Part shown: positions 51,458 to 60,813 of the stretch, piece after piece
Position numbering within the stretch: position 1 is the first letter of the stretch
Layout: each line of letters begins with the position of its first letter
Assembly: GCF_021513235.1 (NCBI RefSeq)
Contig: NZ_CP090976.1
Location: 2,604,001 to 2,668,000, forward strand
Origin: Kaistella sp. 97-N-M2
GTDB taxonomy: Bacteria; Bacteroidota; Bacteroidia; Flavobacteriales; Weeksellaceae
Direction: 5' to 3'
DNA length: 64,000 bases
The notes under the pieces: model-generated
Told to the model about the DNA's origin: nothing
Database searches by the model: none
Seen by the model: only the letters and a program-made list of their open reading frames with translations
Translations under genes and position numbers: made by a program

Positions 51458-51805
51458 ATGAAAAAAAATGATTTACTGGAGCGAACTTTTTTATTTGGTG
51501 TAGCTTGTCTTAAATATTTAAGAAAACTTCCCAATGATCCTGAATACAGACTTATTCGATATCAGCTGGGAAAGTCTTCAACTTCGCTGGGATCTAACTA
51601 CGAAGAATCTCAAGCCGGATCTTCAAAAGCAGACTTTAAAAACAAAGTCAAAATCTCTTTACGCGAAACGAGAGAATCAAATTATTGGTTACGAATAATC
51701 CAAGCGCTCGAGGAGGGCAAAAACGAAGAACTCGAAAAATTGCTGCGGGAAAGTACAGAGCTTAAAAATATATTTGGAGCAATTGTTAATAACACAAAAT
51801 TATAA
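51458..51805 (+). CDS. Four-helix-bundle protein (23S rRNA-intervening-sequence/Avd-like family)
   Basis: The 115-residue protein matches the TIGR02436 four-helix-bundle family. LLERTFLFGVACLKYLRKLP, YRLIRYQLGKSSTSLGSNYEESQAGSSKADFKNKVKISLRETRESNYWLRII and the C-terminal ELKNIFGAIVNNTKL are the recognised helices. Relatives are encoded in rRNA intervening sequences, and Avd proteins of diversity-generating retroelements share the fold. No retroelement is present here. The gene fills a roughly 500-base insert between queA and rlmN and is flanked by inverted repeats, so it looks like a mobile or repeat-associated cassette. Its molecular role is unknown. Confidence 0.85.
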   Translation: MKKNDLLERTFLFGVACLKYLRKLPNDPEYRLIRYQLGKSSTSLGSNYEESQAGSSKADFKNKVKISLRETRESNYWLRIIQALEEGKNEELEKLLRESTELKNIFGAIVNNTKL

Positions 51806-51807
51806 AT

Positions 51808-51839
51808 CCTGGCTCCTTTTACTTTTTCCCTGGCTCTTA
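51808..51839 (-). repeat. Right terminal inverted repeat of the small cassette
   Basis: The arm reads CCTGGCTCC, a pyrimidine-rich spacer containing ACTTTTT, then CCTGGCTCTTA, i.e. the reverse complement of the left arm with small differences. It lies 2 bases after the four-helix-bundle stop codon and 7 bases before the rlmN start at 51847. Confidence 0.75.
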
Positions 51840-51846
51840 AAGAATT

Positions 51847-52881
51847 ATGAAAGACATCCGAACTTTATCATTAGACCAACTTAAAGAACATTTTGTCTCT
51901 TTGGGAGAAAAGCCGTTTCGTGCGAAGCAGGTTTATGATTGGTTGTGGAGCAAAAATCTTCATTCAATTGAAGAAATGACGAACCTTTCGAAAGAATTGC
52001 GGGATAAAATTTCGCAGGAATACATCATTAATCCCATTTCCGTTGATGAACTGCAGCGCTCGACGGACGGAACCATTAAAAACGGTGTAAAATTACACGA
52101 CGGACTTTTGGTGGAATCCGTTTTAATTCCCACCGAAACCCGAACAACGGCCTGTGTTTCTTCGCAGGTTGGATGTTCTCTGAACTGCGAATTTTGTGCA
52201 ACAGCACGTCTAAAAAGAATGCGGAACCTTGAAGTGGCAGAAATCGTAGATCAGGTTGCGTTGATCGACCGACAAAGCAAACTTTATTTTGACCGGCCGC
52301 TCTCCAACATTGTATTCATGGGAATGGGCGAGCCGATGATGAATTACAAAAATGTTGTCGAATCCATCAAAAAAATCACGGAGCCGGAAGGTTTGGGAAT
52401 GTCGCCGCGCAGAATTACCGTCTCAACGTCCGGGATTCCGAAGATGATAAAAATGCTGGCCGACGAAAATTTAAGGGTAAATCTGGCGCTTTCACTGCAT
52501 TCTGCCATCGAAAAAAAGCGCAACGATATTATGCCTTTTTCCGACAAATTCCCGCTCACGGATATTATGGAAGCGCTGCAATACTGGTATGCAAAAACCG
52601 GAAATATCGTGACTTTCGAATACTGCGTGTGGAAAGGAATCAATGATGAAGACGAAGACATAAAAGCCCTTATTCGGTACTGCAGACAGATTCCAAGCAA
52701 AGTAAATCTCATTCAGTACAACCCGATTGGCGACGGAAAATATGATCAGTGCAACAAAGACGCAGAAGAAAATTATGTTCAGCAACTCGAAAGAGCCGGC
52801 ATTAAAGTCCTGATCCGCAGAAGCAGAGGCGGCGACATCGATGCGGCCTGCGGACAACTCGCTAATAAAAGTAGTGAGTAA
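51847..52881 (+). CDS. rlmN: 23S rRNA (adenine-2503-C2)-methyltransferase RlmN
   Basis: The 344-residue radical-SAM enzyme has an N-terminal accessory domain (LGEKPFRAKQVYDWLWSKNLHS), the iron-sulfur motif CSLNCEFC at about residues 110-117, FMGMGEPMMNYKNV, and LALSLHSA. The two methyl-transfer cysteines lie at RTTACVSSQVG (near residue 103) and near the C terminus in AACGQLA. It also methylates certain tRNAs. It starts 7 bases after the right inverted repeat and overlaps the next gene by one base. Confidence 0.95.
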   Translation: MKDIRTLSLDQLKEHFVSLGEKPFRAKQVYDWLWSKNLHSIEEMTNLSKELRDKISQEYIINPISVDELQRSTDGTIKNGVKLHDGLLVESVLIPTETRTTACVSSQVGCSLNCEFCATARLKRMRNLEVAEIVDQVALIDRQSKLYFDRPLSNIVFMGMGEPMMNYKNVVESIKKITEPEGLGMSPRRITVSTSGIPKMIKMLADENLRVNLALSLHSAIEKKRNDIMPFSDKFPLTDIMEALQYWYAKTGNIVTFEYCVWKGINDEDEDIKALIRYCRQIPSKVNLIQYNPIGDGKYDQCNKDAEENYVQQLERAGIKVLIRRSRGGDIDAACGQLANKSSE

Positions 52882-53597
52882 TGTTTTCGCACCTCGGAAA
52901 AAGCCGCACACCCAGACATAATCTTGGACTCGCGTCCTTACTTTCTTTTGTTGCCGGACTCGTAAATGTTGTCGGATTTTTTGCCGTACAAAAACTCACC
53001 ACCAATGTTACCGGTCATTTTGCCTTTTTCGTGGACGAAGTATTTAAACTGAATATTCTGAACGCTTTCCATATTGCACTTTTTGTCTTTTTCTTTTTCT
53101 TCGGCGCATTCTTCGCCAATTTTATGGTCGAAACGTATTCGCGAATCCGGGAAAGCGAAACGTATGTTTTTCCCATTCTTACGGAAGCCTTGATCATTGC
53201 AGTCATCGCGTTTACCGGAAATTATTTAATGAAACACGATCCCGACATGATCGCCTACAGCCTGCTCTTCGCCATGGGAATGCAAAACTCCCTGGTTACA
53301 AGTATTTCCAAATCGATTGTGCGGACCACGCATTTAACCGGACTTTTCACCGATATGGGCATCGAGTTTTCTCAACTCTTTTTTTATAAAGATAAAATTC
53401 ACAAAAGCAAACTGCTGAATTCGATCGGTTTGCGCATCACAATCATCGTCATGTTTTTCGTGGGCGGAGTTACGGGCGGCGTTTTGTTTGAGCATTTCGG
53501 TATCAGATCGCTCATTTTGGGTTCCGTAATTTTGGTTGGCGGCTTACTTTACGATTTTATTAAAATCCGCTTCTTACTTTTAAAACGAAATGCTTAA
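52881..53597 (+). CDS. YoaK/DUF1275 family membrane protein
   Basis: The 238-residue protein has about six transmembrane helices and the DUF1275 features: LASLLSFVAGLVNVVGFFAVQKLTTNVTGHFAFF near the start and MGMQNSLVTSISKSIVRTTHLTGLFTDMGIEF in the middle. The asparagine/threonine pattern N-VTGH and RTTHLTG are conserved. Function is unknown. Its ATG overlaps the rlmN stop and its stop overlaps the start of the next gene, so the three are probably translated from one transcript. Confidence 0.88.
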   Translation: MFSHLGKSRTPRHNLGLASLLSFVAGLVNVVGFFAVQKLTTNVTGHFAFFVDEVFKLNILNAFHIALFVFFFFFGAFFANFMVETYSRIRESETYVFPILTEALIIAVIAFTGNYLMKHDPDMIAYSLLFAMGMQNSLVTSISKSIVRTTHLTGLFTDMGIEFSQLFFYKDKIHKSKLLNSIGLRITIIVMFFVGGVTGGVLFEHFGIRSLILGSVILVGGLLYDFIKIRFLLLKRNA

Positions 53598-54469
53598 TGA
53601 AGAATTTTTTGATTGCTTTGTCGCTCTTTTTCTTTTTGAATTTTTCTGCGCAGGATTACGAATGGTTGAAGCTGAACCGCTTTAAAAGTACTGTTCTCAG
53701 CGATTCGCTGGAAGAAAATTCGGGTCTGGAATTTCACCGCAATAAACTTTACACATTTAACGACAGCGGCAATACTTCTGAAATTTTTGAGATCGATAAA
53801 GATTCCGGGAAAATCCGAAAAATTCTGAGAACCAATCTGAAAAATATCGATTGGGAAGCCATAGCCTCAGATTCTGCAAACTTGTATATCGGCGATATTG
53901 GCAATAACAGCGGCACAAGAAAAGATTTGAGGATTTACCAAATTCCTTTCCGTGATTCTTTACATTTAAATTCCATTAAAAGCATTTCTTATTTTTATCC
54001 GGAGCAGAAGATATTTGTAGCCCATAATTTAAACACAGATTTCGATGCAGAAACACTCATTTATTTGAATGGAAAAATTCATTTATTCACCAAAGAATGG
54101 GCTTCGAAAGGTACCACGCATTATGTTATCGACCCCGAAAATACAGATAAGCAGCCGGCCCTCAAAACAGAAGATTACCCCATCGGTTATGCTGTGACGG
54201 ATGCTGCTTATTTCGACCAAAAACTTTATTTGATCGGTTACACGAAGAAAACGGAAGTTTTTCTCTCAGTATTTACCGAAAGTACACCGGGAATTTTCTT
54301 TCAGACGAAACCCCAAAAATATTATTTAGGAAGTTCCTTATCCGTTGGGCAAATCGAAGGTATTGCAGTCGATGAATCCGGAGTTTATATTTCCGGCGAA
54401 GAATTCGTGACGCCGCTGGGGCGGTCAAAACCGCGCCTGTACTTTATTCCCGCAGATCGCTTCCGATAA
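53597..54469 (+). CDS. Exported beta-propeller-like hypothetical protein
   Basis: The 290-residue protein has a signal peptide ending in FSAQ and a mature part of repeated beta-strands: ENSGLEFHRNKLYTFNDSGNTSEIFEID, DWEAIASDSANLYIGDIGNNSG and GQIEGIAVDESGVYISGEEF. The D-G(N)-N and W-A/G-I(E) repeats suggest a propeller of the SdiA-regulated or esterase-like type. I cannot assign a reaction. No lipobox or sorting domain is seen at the C terminus, so it should be periplasmic or secreted. Confidence 0.7.
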   Translation: MKNFLIALSLFFFLNFSAQDYEWLKLNRFKSTVLSDSLEENSGLEFHRNKLYTFNDSGNTSEIFEIDKDSGKIRKILRTNLKNIDWEAIASDSANLYIGDIGNNSGTRKDLRIYQIPFRDSLHLNSIKSISYFYPEQKIFVAHNLNTDFDAETLIYLNGKIHLFTKEWASKGTTHYVIDPENTDKQPALKTEDYPIGYAVTDAAYFDQKLYLIGYTKKTEVFLSVFTESTPGIFFQTKPQKYYLGSSLSVGQIEGIAVDESGVYISGEEFVTPLGRSKPRLYFIPADRFR

Positions 54470-54518
54470 TTTCGCGTACTTAACGGTTTTTTACCACCCT
54501 TATTATGTTTTTAATAAT

Positions 54519-54526
54519 TATCTTTG
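54519..54526 (+). promoter_or_regulatory. -7 promoter element for the polyprenyl synthase gene
   Basis: TATCTTTG matches TAnnTTTG and lies 35 bases upstream of the GTG start at 54562. The -33 element is not clear. Confidence 0.45.
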
Positions 54527-54561
54527 CCTTCACTTATCAATTACCATTATTCCAATAATTC

Positions 54562-55539
54562 GTGGCGAATATCGTAGAAGAAATTAAAAAACCGATCAAC
54601 GCAGAAATGAAACTTTTCGAACAAAAGTTTTACGAATCCATGCAGAGCAATGTGCCTCTTTTGGATAAAGTGACGCGGTTTATTGTGACGACAAAAGGAA
54701 AGCAGATGCGTCCGATGTTCGTTTTTCTCTGTGCAAAACTGATCGGTGAAGTCAATGAAAAAACCTTTCGCGGCGCTTCGATGATCGAACTGATTCACAC
54801 GGCGACTTTGGTTCATGATGATGTGGTTGACGAAAGTTTTAAGCGACGGAATTTCTTCTCCATCAACGCTTTATGGAAAAATAAAATTGCTGTTTTAGTA
54901 GGCGATTATCTCTTATCCAAAGCCGTTTTACTATCCACCGATTACAAAGATTACGATTTGCTCGCCGTAATTTCGCGCACCATTCGCGAAATGGCCGAAG
55001 GCGAACTTCTGCAACTGGAAAAAGCCCGAAAACTGGATATTACGGAAGATGTTTATTATGAAATCATTCGCCAGAAAACGGCGACTTTAATTGCAGCGTG
55101 TTGCGAGATCGGTGTTCTCTCCAATGATGCCGACGAGCATTTGGCAAAAAAGATGAAGGATTTCGGCACATTAACCGGCATGGCGTTTCAGATTAAAGAT
55201 GATCTTTTCGATTTCTTAACTTCTAATATTATTGGGAAACCGGTGGGCATCGACATCAAGGAACAGAAAATGACGTTACCGCTCATCCACGCATTAAAAA
55301 TGGCGGACGAGAAAGACCGGAAATACTATTTTAACACGATTAAACGCTACAATAACGACACAAAACGTGTAAAAGAGCTCATTGAGTTCGTGAAAAAATC
55401 CGGAGGTTTAGATTACGCGATCGGTGTAATGAAAGACTATCAGCAAAAGGCGAAAGATATTTTAAACGAATTTCCGGAGCATGAAGCAAAGCATTCCTTA
55501 AATTTAATGCTGGATTACGTTATCGAAAGAAAATATTAA
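54562..55539 (+). CDS. Polyprenyl diphosphate synthase (trans-isoprenyl)
   Basis: The 325-residue enzyme starts at GTG 54562 and has the trans-prenyltransferase motifs: KQMRPMFVFLCAKL, the first Asp-rich motif VHDDVVDESFKRR, DYLLSKAVLL, and the second Asp-rich motif FQIKDDLFDF. IGKPVGIDIKEQKMTLPLIHAL completes the set. It makes a long-chain isoprenoid diphosphate, probably the side chain of menaquinone, although the chain length cannot be read from sequence alone. It is convergent with the DUF72 gene, only one base away. Confidence 0.93.
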   Translation: MANIVEEIKKPINAEMKLFEQKFYESMQSNVPLLDKVTRFIVTTKGKQMRPMFVFLCAKLIGEVNEKTFRGASMIELIHTATLVHDDVVDESFKRRNFFSINALWKNKIAVLVGDYLLSKAVLLSTDYKDYDLLAVISRTIREMAEGELLQLEKARKLDITEDVYYEIIRQKTATLIAACCEIGVLSNDADEHLAKKMKDFGTLTGMAFQIKDDLFDFLTSNIIGKPVGIDIKEQKMTLPLIHALKMADEKDRKYYFNTIKRYNNDTKRVKELIEFVKKSGGLDYAIGVMKDYQQKAKDILNEFPEHEAKHSLNLMLDYVIERKY

Positions 55540-55540
55540 T

Positions 55541-56266
55541 CTACTTCAATAATTTCTGCATTTCCAAAGCATTTTTTATTCCCGCAATTCCCCACGTATT
55601 ATTAAAAAAGACGAAAGAAGTCCCTTCGAACTTTTCGATTTCTTGTGCAATCTTTTTTAATTCTTCTTCCGGATATTCCGATTTAAAGAGAACCGGAACG
55701 CCATGCAGCCGATAATATAGAAAATCTTCACTGTTGATGATAACGTCATCCGGAATATCTTTCGGAAAACTAACACCGCAGAAAACAATGTTATTTTGTT
55801 TGAGTTTTTTAAAAACATCGCTTTTCCACCAGGATTTGTGGCGAAATTCAACCACATTTAAATAATCTGGGTGAACGGTTTTCAATAAATGATCTAAATT
55901 TTCTTCGCTAAAATGAAAAGATGGCGGCAACTGAAAAAGAAAGCCGGAAAGTTTCTCTTTCAGGCCCTCGGAAATATGAGCGCAGAAAGCATTTGTGTCA
56001 TCTTTCGTCTCAATTAATTTTTTAACATGCGTGATCGTTTTCGGAATTTTAAGCAAAAATTTAAAATCTTTTCCCGTCATCGTATACCATTTTTCCAGCG
56101 TTTTTGGCATCGGTTTGCGGTAAAAAGTGGAGTTGATCTCCACTGCATCCAAACGGTCGGAATAGTACTCTAGATGATCTCGGGAGTGCAGATCTTCCGG
56201 AAAGAAAAAGCCTTTCCAATAACCTTGCGAAAAACCCGCACAGCCGATATAATGTTTACTTTTCAT
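55541..56266 (-). CDS. DUF72 domain-containing protein
   Basis: The 241-residue protein is a DUF72 (YecE-like) TIM-barrel-type protein. IGCAGFSQGYWKGFFFPEDL at the start, YSDRLDAVEINSTFYRKPMPKTLEKWY, FLLKIPKTITHVK and VEFRHKSWW are conserved. YYRLHGVPVLFKSEYPEEEL and FNNTWGIAGIKNA complete it. The family is predicted to bind a metal or nucleotide, but no function is proven. It overlaps the end of the upstream hypothetical gene by 11 bases. Confidence 0.88.
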   Translation of the reverse strand: MKSKHYIGCAGFSQGYWKGFFFPEDLHSRDHLEYYSDRLDAVEINSTFYRKPMPKTLEKWYTMTGKDFKFLLKIPKTITHVKKLIETKDDTNAFCAHISEGLKEKLSGFLFQLPPSFHFSEENLDHLLKTVHPDYLNVVEFRHKSWWKSDVFKKLKQNNIVFCGVSFPKDIPDDVIINSEDFLYYRLHGVPVLFKSEYPEEELKKIAQEIEKFEGTSFVFFNNTWGIAGIKNALEMQKLLK

Positions 56267-56861
56267 CTTTTTTAACGAGTCCGTCAGTCAGCGATTTCCA
56301 CTGAAATTTGCTTCCACCGATGATTCCACCGATTGCCACTATGCTGTTTCGTGCTTTTTCCAAAATGTTGAGATCTTCGGTGTTCGGCTTTTCATTTCGT
56401 CCGTGCACTTCTGCAAATACACTTTTATCTTCCCATCTCACCAAAAAATTAGACGTGGCCTTATCTTTAAAAAAGTGCGCAATTTTACCGTCCCTTCTAT
56501 GTGGATTTTCACAAGGTCTAACCCGGATGTAGACTATTTCGCCGTCCGCAGATTTTTCTTTTTCGAAATGTTCAATGCGCACCCAATCGAAAGAGTCGCC
56601 CGTTTCGTTGTGAAGACCGGGAACTTTTATTTTGATGTAATTGCCGACTTGCGGCTCTGTTCGGATTTGATCATCCTTTTCGTCGCAGAGCATAAACTCC
56701 GCCTTTTCTTCGCCCGCAAAGATTTCCCACGAATTGATGTCGAGAAAACGTTGTTTTACGGTTTCAAAATGAAGGGCGGCTTTAGCAACCGTCTCAAATT
56801 TTACTTCGGAAACATTGTCGCTGAAGCCGCCTTCTTCTTGTTTTGGAATTTTTTGATCCAT
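56256..56861 (-). CDS. Hypothetical protein
   Basis: The 201-residue soluble protein has no recognisable family. The central part, VGNYIKIKVPGLHNETGDSFDWVRIEHFEKEKSADGEIVYIRVRPCENPHRRDGKIAHFFKDKATSNFLVRWED, is beta-rich with a conserved-looking motif. It is upstream of the DUF72 gene and overlaps it by 11 bases, and follows the PfpI gene by 12 bases, so the three appear to form one operon. Confidence 0.6.
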   Translation of the reverse strand: MDQKIPKQEEGGFSDNVSEVKFETVAKAALHFETVKQRFLDINSWEIFAGEEKAEFMLCDEKDDQIRTEPQVGNYIKIKVPGLHNETGDSFDWVRIEHFEKEKSADGEIVYIRVRPCENPHRRDGKIAHFFKDKATSNFLVRWEDKSVFAEVHGRNEKPNTEDLNILEKARNSIVAIGGIIGGSKFQWKSLTDGLVKKDEK

Positions 56862-56873
56862 TGGTTTTTAATT

Positions 56874-57410
56874 TTATTTACCAAATTCCTCAATAATTCT
56901 CTTATTAAAAGCCGGCAGATCGTCCGGATTTCTGCTGGTGGTTAAATTGCCATCAGTAATAACTTCTTCGTCTTTCCAATTCGCTCCGGCATTTTTTAAA
57001 TCTGTAGAAACAGAAGGGTAGGACGTCATCGTTTTACCTTTCACCACGCCGGCTTCGATGAGAGTTTGGGGTCCGTGGCAAATAGCCGCAACAGGTTTAT
57101 TCTTTTCAAAAAAAGATTTTACGAATTTAACCGCCGCTTCATCTCCTCGCAAGGTATCCGGATTAATAACGCCGCCCGGCAAAAGCAGTGCATTATAATC
57201 ATCAACGTCCGCGTTGGAAACTGTTTCGTTCACCTCCACCGAATCGCTCCATTCGTGATCTTTCATGCTGCGGATTTTCCCGGATTTCAGCGATATAATT
57301 TCTACCGCTGCGCCCGCATCTTTCAAAGCTTTTACGGGACTTTCCAATTCAGATTGTTCGTAACCGTCGGTCGCGAGTACTGCGATTTTTTTATTTTCCA
57401 GTGTTTTCAT
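56874..57410 (-). CDS. PfpI/DJ-1 family protein (type 1 glutamine amidotransferase-like)
   Basis: The 178-residue protein is a PfpI-type member of the DJ-1 superfamily: KKIAVLATDGYEQSELESPVKAL, SVEVNETVSNADVDDYNALLLPGG, AAVKFVKSFFEKNKPVAAICHGPQTLIEAG with the nucleophile Cys in AICHGPQ, and GNLTTSRNPDDLPAFNKRIIEEF. Members act as deglycases, chaperones or proteases of damaged proteins. It is the first gene of a minus-strand unit with the hypothetical and DUF72 genes. Confidence 0.92.
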   Translation of the reverse strand: MKTLENKKIAVLATDGYEQSELESPVKALKDAGAAVEIISLKSGKIRSMKDHEWSDSVEVNETVSNADVDDYNALLLPGGVINPDTLRGDEAAVKFVKSFFEKNKPVAAICHGPQTLIEAGVVKGKTMTSYPSVSTDLKNAGANWKDEEVITDGNLTTSRNPDDLPAFNKRIIEEFGK

Positions 57411-57499
57411 ACTTTTTATTTATTATTTTTAAAACAGAAAATGTGCCGATACTTTCTGTAAAAGCTACATTAAACTATTTTTTTTATTAAATTAATGCT

Positions 57500-57522
57500 A
57501 AAAAAAGCGGCTGTTAACCGCT
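57500..57522 (-). terminator. Terminator of the DUF892 gene
   Basis: On the minus strand AGCGG and CCGCT (complements of 57518-57522 and 57506-57510) form a 5-base stem around a 7-base loop, followed by a run of T. It begins a few bases after the stop codon at 57529. Confidence 0.6.
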
Positions 57523-57528
57523 CTAATT

Positions 57529-58062
57529 TTACTTTGCTTTGAGGTTAATCTCAGATTTAGCCAGTTTGGTTAAATCTTTATCGCAATTTTTTTCTTCACT
57601 TAAGGTGGCAAGCAAAAGATTGAGAACTTCTTTTTCCCCTAAAAGTTTCGCATAGGTGGCGAGCGTTCCGTAAGAAGCAATCTCGTAATGTTCTACTTTC
57701 TGCGCTGCTGCGATAATGCCGGCATCTCTTACCGCTCCCGGTTCTGTTTCTTCCAGAATTCCTTCGGCTTCTTTTAGAAGTCCATCCATCGCGTCGCATT
57801 TCACTGCTTCCGCTTTTAATTTTAGGGCTTTAAAGGCATCTTCGAGTCTTTTTACCTGACCTTTTGTTTCTTCAAGGTGACCGTTTACGGCATCTTTCAA
57901 CTTTTTAGAAGTGGCGTTTTTAGCCATTTTCGGTAGATTTTTTACGAGTGCTTTTTCCGCCCAATATAAATCCTTTAAACCGTCGACCATAAAATCTTTC
58001 AGTTGATCAGCGGCATCTGCTTTCGGAGCAACTTTGCCGTTTTTTGTTTCTTTCTTTGCCAT
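57529..58062 (-). CDS. DUF892 (YciE/YciF-type) ferritin-like protein, second copy
   Basis: The 177-residue protein has the DUF892 helices: DQLKDFMVDGLKDLYWAEKALVKNLPKMAKNA, HLEETKGQVKRLEDAFKALKLKAEAVKCDAMDGLLKEAEGILEE and AAQKVEHYEIASYGTLATYAKLLG. These contain the Glu and His residues of the ferritin-like site. A lysine-rich extension precedes the first helix. It is a paralogue of the gene at 2044-2595, with a closer match to the consensus family. It is likely a stress-induced protein and stands alone with its own terminator. Confidence 0.9.
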   Translation of the reverse strand: MAKKETKNGKVAPKADAADQLKDFMVDGLKDLYWAEKALVKNLPKMAKNATSKKLKDAVNGHLEETKGQVKRLEDAFKALKLKAEAVKCDAMDGLLKEAEGILEETEPGAVRDAGIIAAAQKVEHYEIASYGTLATYAKLLGEKEVLNLLLATLSEEKNCDKDLTKLAKSEINLKAK

Positions 58063-58168
58063 AATAGTATTTTTTTATGATTTTTTTGAAACCAAAAATA
58101 TGCCATTAGCCCACCAACATTATATTAAACATTAATTATAAAGCGGGAGGCCATTTTTTTAAATGAAA

Positions 58169-60700
58169 TTAATCGCGAATTTTCAGATCAACAGAATTTA
58201 ACCGCAGCGAATTCAGAATCACCGAAACGGAGCTGAAACTCATGGCCGCCGCCGCAATCATGGGGCTCAATAAAATTCCGAAGAAAGGATAGAGTAAACC
58301 GGCGGCGACAGGAATGCCAAGTGTGTTATAAATGAAGGCGAAGAACAGGTTTTCTTTGATGTTTTTTAAGAGCTTTTCACTTAGAATTTTCGATTTGGCG
58401 ACACCTAAAATATCACCTTTTAGCAAAGTTATTTCGGCGCTCTCAATCGCGACATCGGTGCCCGTTCCCATGGCGATGCCTACATTAGACTGCGCTAAAG
58501 CCGGAGCATCATTAATTCCGTCGCCCGTCATAGCTACAATTTTCCCTTCTGTTTGAAGCTCTTTTATTTTTTCCAGTTTATTTTGAGGCAGGCAGTTCGC
58601 AAAATATTTTTCGATGCCTAATTCTCGCGCAACCGCTTTCGCCGTGTGTTCATTATCGCCCGTCATCATTATGACTTCGACGTTGTTTTTTTGAAGATAT
58701 TCGATGGCTGGTTTTGAGCTGGCTTTGATGTTATCTGAAAAGGCAAGCATTCCTAAAACCTGATTTCCTTTCGCCAAAAAAGAGATGGTTTTCGCGCGGC
58801 TTTCATTTTCTTCTATTTTTAGGAGAAGAGATTTGGGAATTTCAATATCAAATTCTTCCAATAGCGCAGAATTTCCGAGTAAAACCATTTCACCCTGAAT
58901 TATACCTTTCACGCCTTTGCCGGAGATGTTTTCGAAGTCTTCTACTTTTTCGAAATCTAAATTTTCCTTTTTAAAATCATGTAAAACGGCATTCGAAAGG
59001 GGATGTTCCGAATTTTGATTTAACGATGCGGCCAATCTTAGAACCAAAGATTTTGCCTGATTATCGGCGGGAATAACGGCGTCTAATTTTGGCTTTCCTT
59101 CGGTTAAAGTTCCCGTTTTGTCGGTGATAAGCACGTTCACCTTGTGCATCTGTTCCAGCGCTTCCGCATTTTTGATGAGGATGCCGTTTTTAGCGCCTTT
59201 CGCAATTCCAACGGTTAAAGACATTGGCGTCGCCAGGCCGAGCGCGCACGGGCACGCTACTATCAACACTGCGACGGCGTTGACCAAAGCATAAATCAGC
59301 GCATTTTCGCCGCCGAAAATAAGCCATAAAACAAACGTAAGAATAGAAATGCCAATCACGACGGGCACAAAAATTTTCGAAATTTTATCTGCTAATTTCT
59401 GGATCGGTGCTTTGCTGCGGCTCGCGTCGTTCACCATTTTAATAATTTGAGAAAGCAAGGTTTCGTCACCAATTTTTTCGGCTTGCATCAAAAAAGTTCC
59501 GCTGCCGTTGATGGTTCCGGAAGTAACGGTGTCCGCCTGATTTTTTTCCACGGGAGTCGGTTCTCCCGTGATCATACTTTCGTCGACATTTGAATTTCCT
59601 TCCGTAATTTTTCCGTCCACGGGAATTTTTTCGCCGGGTTTTACACGCAGAATATTGCCGATTTGCACCTCCGAAAGCGGCACCTTTCTTTCTGTATTAT
59701 TGAGAATTAAATTTGCTTCTGCGGGCGACAGATTCATCAGTTCTTCGATGGCTTTTCCGGTTTTTTGATGAGCCCGCGCTTCCAACATCTGACCCATAAT
59801 TACGAGGGTCAAAATCACACAAACCGACTCAAAATATAACGGCGTTTTTCCGCCGTGCGAAATTTCGTGCGGCAAAATGTCGGGAACAAAAAGAGCGAGG
59901 AAACTGAAAAGGAACGCGGCGGCAGAACCCAGGGCGATCAACGAAAACATATTGAGATTCCAGGTTTTAAAGGAAATCCAGCCCCGTTTTAGAAGAAACC
60001 ATCCCGCATAAAAAATAACAGGAATCGAAAATACAAGTTCGAGAATTCCCTGAATGTTGTGCGAAAACGGAAAATCTACCCACATTCCGCCCATCGATAA
60101 TAGAAAGACCGGAATGGTGAAAATCAGGGCGGCGAAAAATTTTCTTCGCAATAATTTGTAAGTTTCGTCATCTGCGCTCTTTTCGCCTTTTTCCGGAATT
60201 TTAACGAGGTCCATTCCACAAACGGGACACCCGACATTGGAATCATAAACTTTGTCTCCTTCGCAGAACATGGGGCAGTAGTATTTTCCGGCGTTTTGAG
60301 TTTGGTTGATTGCGGAAGCTTTTTCGGCCTCGTGGTGGTGCGAAGTTTCCTCCTCGTTTTGTTGAATATTTTCAACTAAATCCGCAGTTATTTCTTTCAA
60401 ATGCATGTGGCAAACGGGACAACCGACATCGGAAGTATAGGTTTTTTCGCTTTCGCAGAACATAGGACAAAAATAGTCGCCTATCTTGTCTTTGAAAGTT
60501 GCGGGAAGATTTGTTTTCGAAAAAGTCTGGGGTTTGTTTTGATAATCCGCCCTTTCTTCAATCGGCACGAGAAACATATTACAAACCGGGCACCGTTTTC
60601 CGGGTTCGAAGTACACTTTTTCACCTTCACATTCCATAGGGCAGTAGTAGACGGAACTTGGTGAAATTCTTTCGGAAGGAGGGATATTATTTTGAGTCAT
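58169..60700 (-). CDS. Heavy-metal (copper-type) translocating P-type ATPase with three N-terminal metal-binding repeats
   Basis: The 843-residue P1B-type ATPase has three heavy-metal-binding repeats of the CPM-CE...CPVC type near residues 20-47, 77-105 and 141-169, instead of ferredoxin-like HMA domains. Eight transmembrane helices follow, with the transport motif CPC in [12 protein letters not shown] (about residue 484). The phosphorylated Asp is in DKTGTLTEG (about 525), with [13 protein letters not shown] and [10 protein letters not shown] after it. CPC suggests export of copper or silver ions to the periplasm. An HMA-AraC regulator lies upstream in the same direction, which suggests metal-responsive control. 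Confidence 0.93.
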   Translation of the reverse strand: MTQNNIPPSERISPSSVYYCPMECEGEKVYFEPGKRCPVCNMFLVPIEERADYQNKPQTFSKTNLPATFKDKIGDYFCPMFCESEKTYTSDVGCPVCHMHLKEITADLVENIQQNEEETSHHHEAEKASAINQTQNAGKYYCPMFCEGDKVYDSNVGCPVCGMDLVKIPEKGEKSADDETYKLLRRKFFAALIFTIPVFLLSMGGMWVDFPFSHNIQGILELVFSIPVIFYAGWFLLKRGWISFKTWNLNMFSLIALGSAAAFLFSFLALFVPDILPHEISHGGKTPLYFESVCVILTLVIMGQMLEARAHQKTGKAIEELMNLSPAEANLILNNTERKVPLSEVQIGNILRVKPGEKIPVDGKITEGNSNVDESMITGEPTPVEKNQADTVTSGTINGSGTFLMQAEKIGDETLLSQIIKMVNDASRSKAPIQKLADKISKIFVPVVIGISILTFVLWLIFGGENALIYALVNAVAVLIVACPCALGLATPMSLTVGIAKGAKNGILIKNAEALEQMHKVNVLITDKTGTLTEGKPKLDAVIPADNQAKSLVLRLAASLNQNSEHPLSNAVLHDFKKENLDFEKVEDFENISGKGVKGIIQGEMVLLGNSALLEEFDIEIPKSLLLKIEENESRAKTISFLAKGNQVLGMLAFSDNIKASSKPAIEYLQKNNVEVIMMTGDNEHTAKAVARELGIEKYFANCLPQNKLEKIKELQTEGKIVAMTGDGINDAPALAQSNVGIAMGTGTDVAIESAEITLLKGDILGVAKSKILSEKLLKNIKENLFFAFIYNTLGIPVAAGLLYPFFGILLSPMIAAAAMSFSSVSVILNSLRLNSVDLKIRD

Positions 60701-60813
60701 TTTTTGAAATTATAAGACTCAAATCTCCGCATTTCCGCCCGAAAGTTGTTACAAAAGTAAGGAAGTTTGTTATAAAATTTAGGAAGATTGTTTGAATCAG
60801 AAACTATTCAAAA

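Noticed and set aside
56403..56945. Plus-strand open frame (180 codons) opposite the hypothetical gene at 56256
   Set aside because: Aromatic-rich, low-quality protein, antisense to an operon of three genes.
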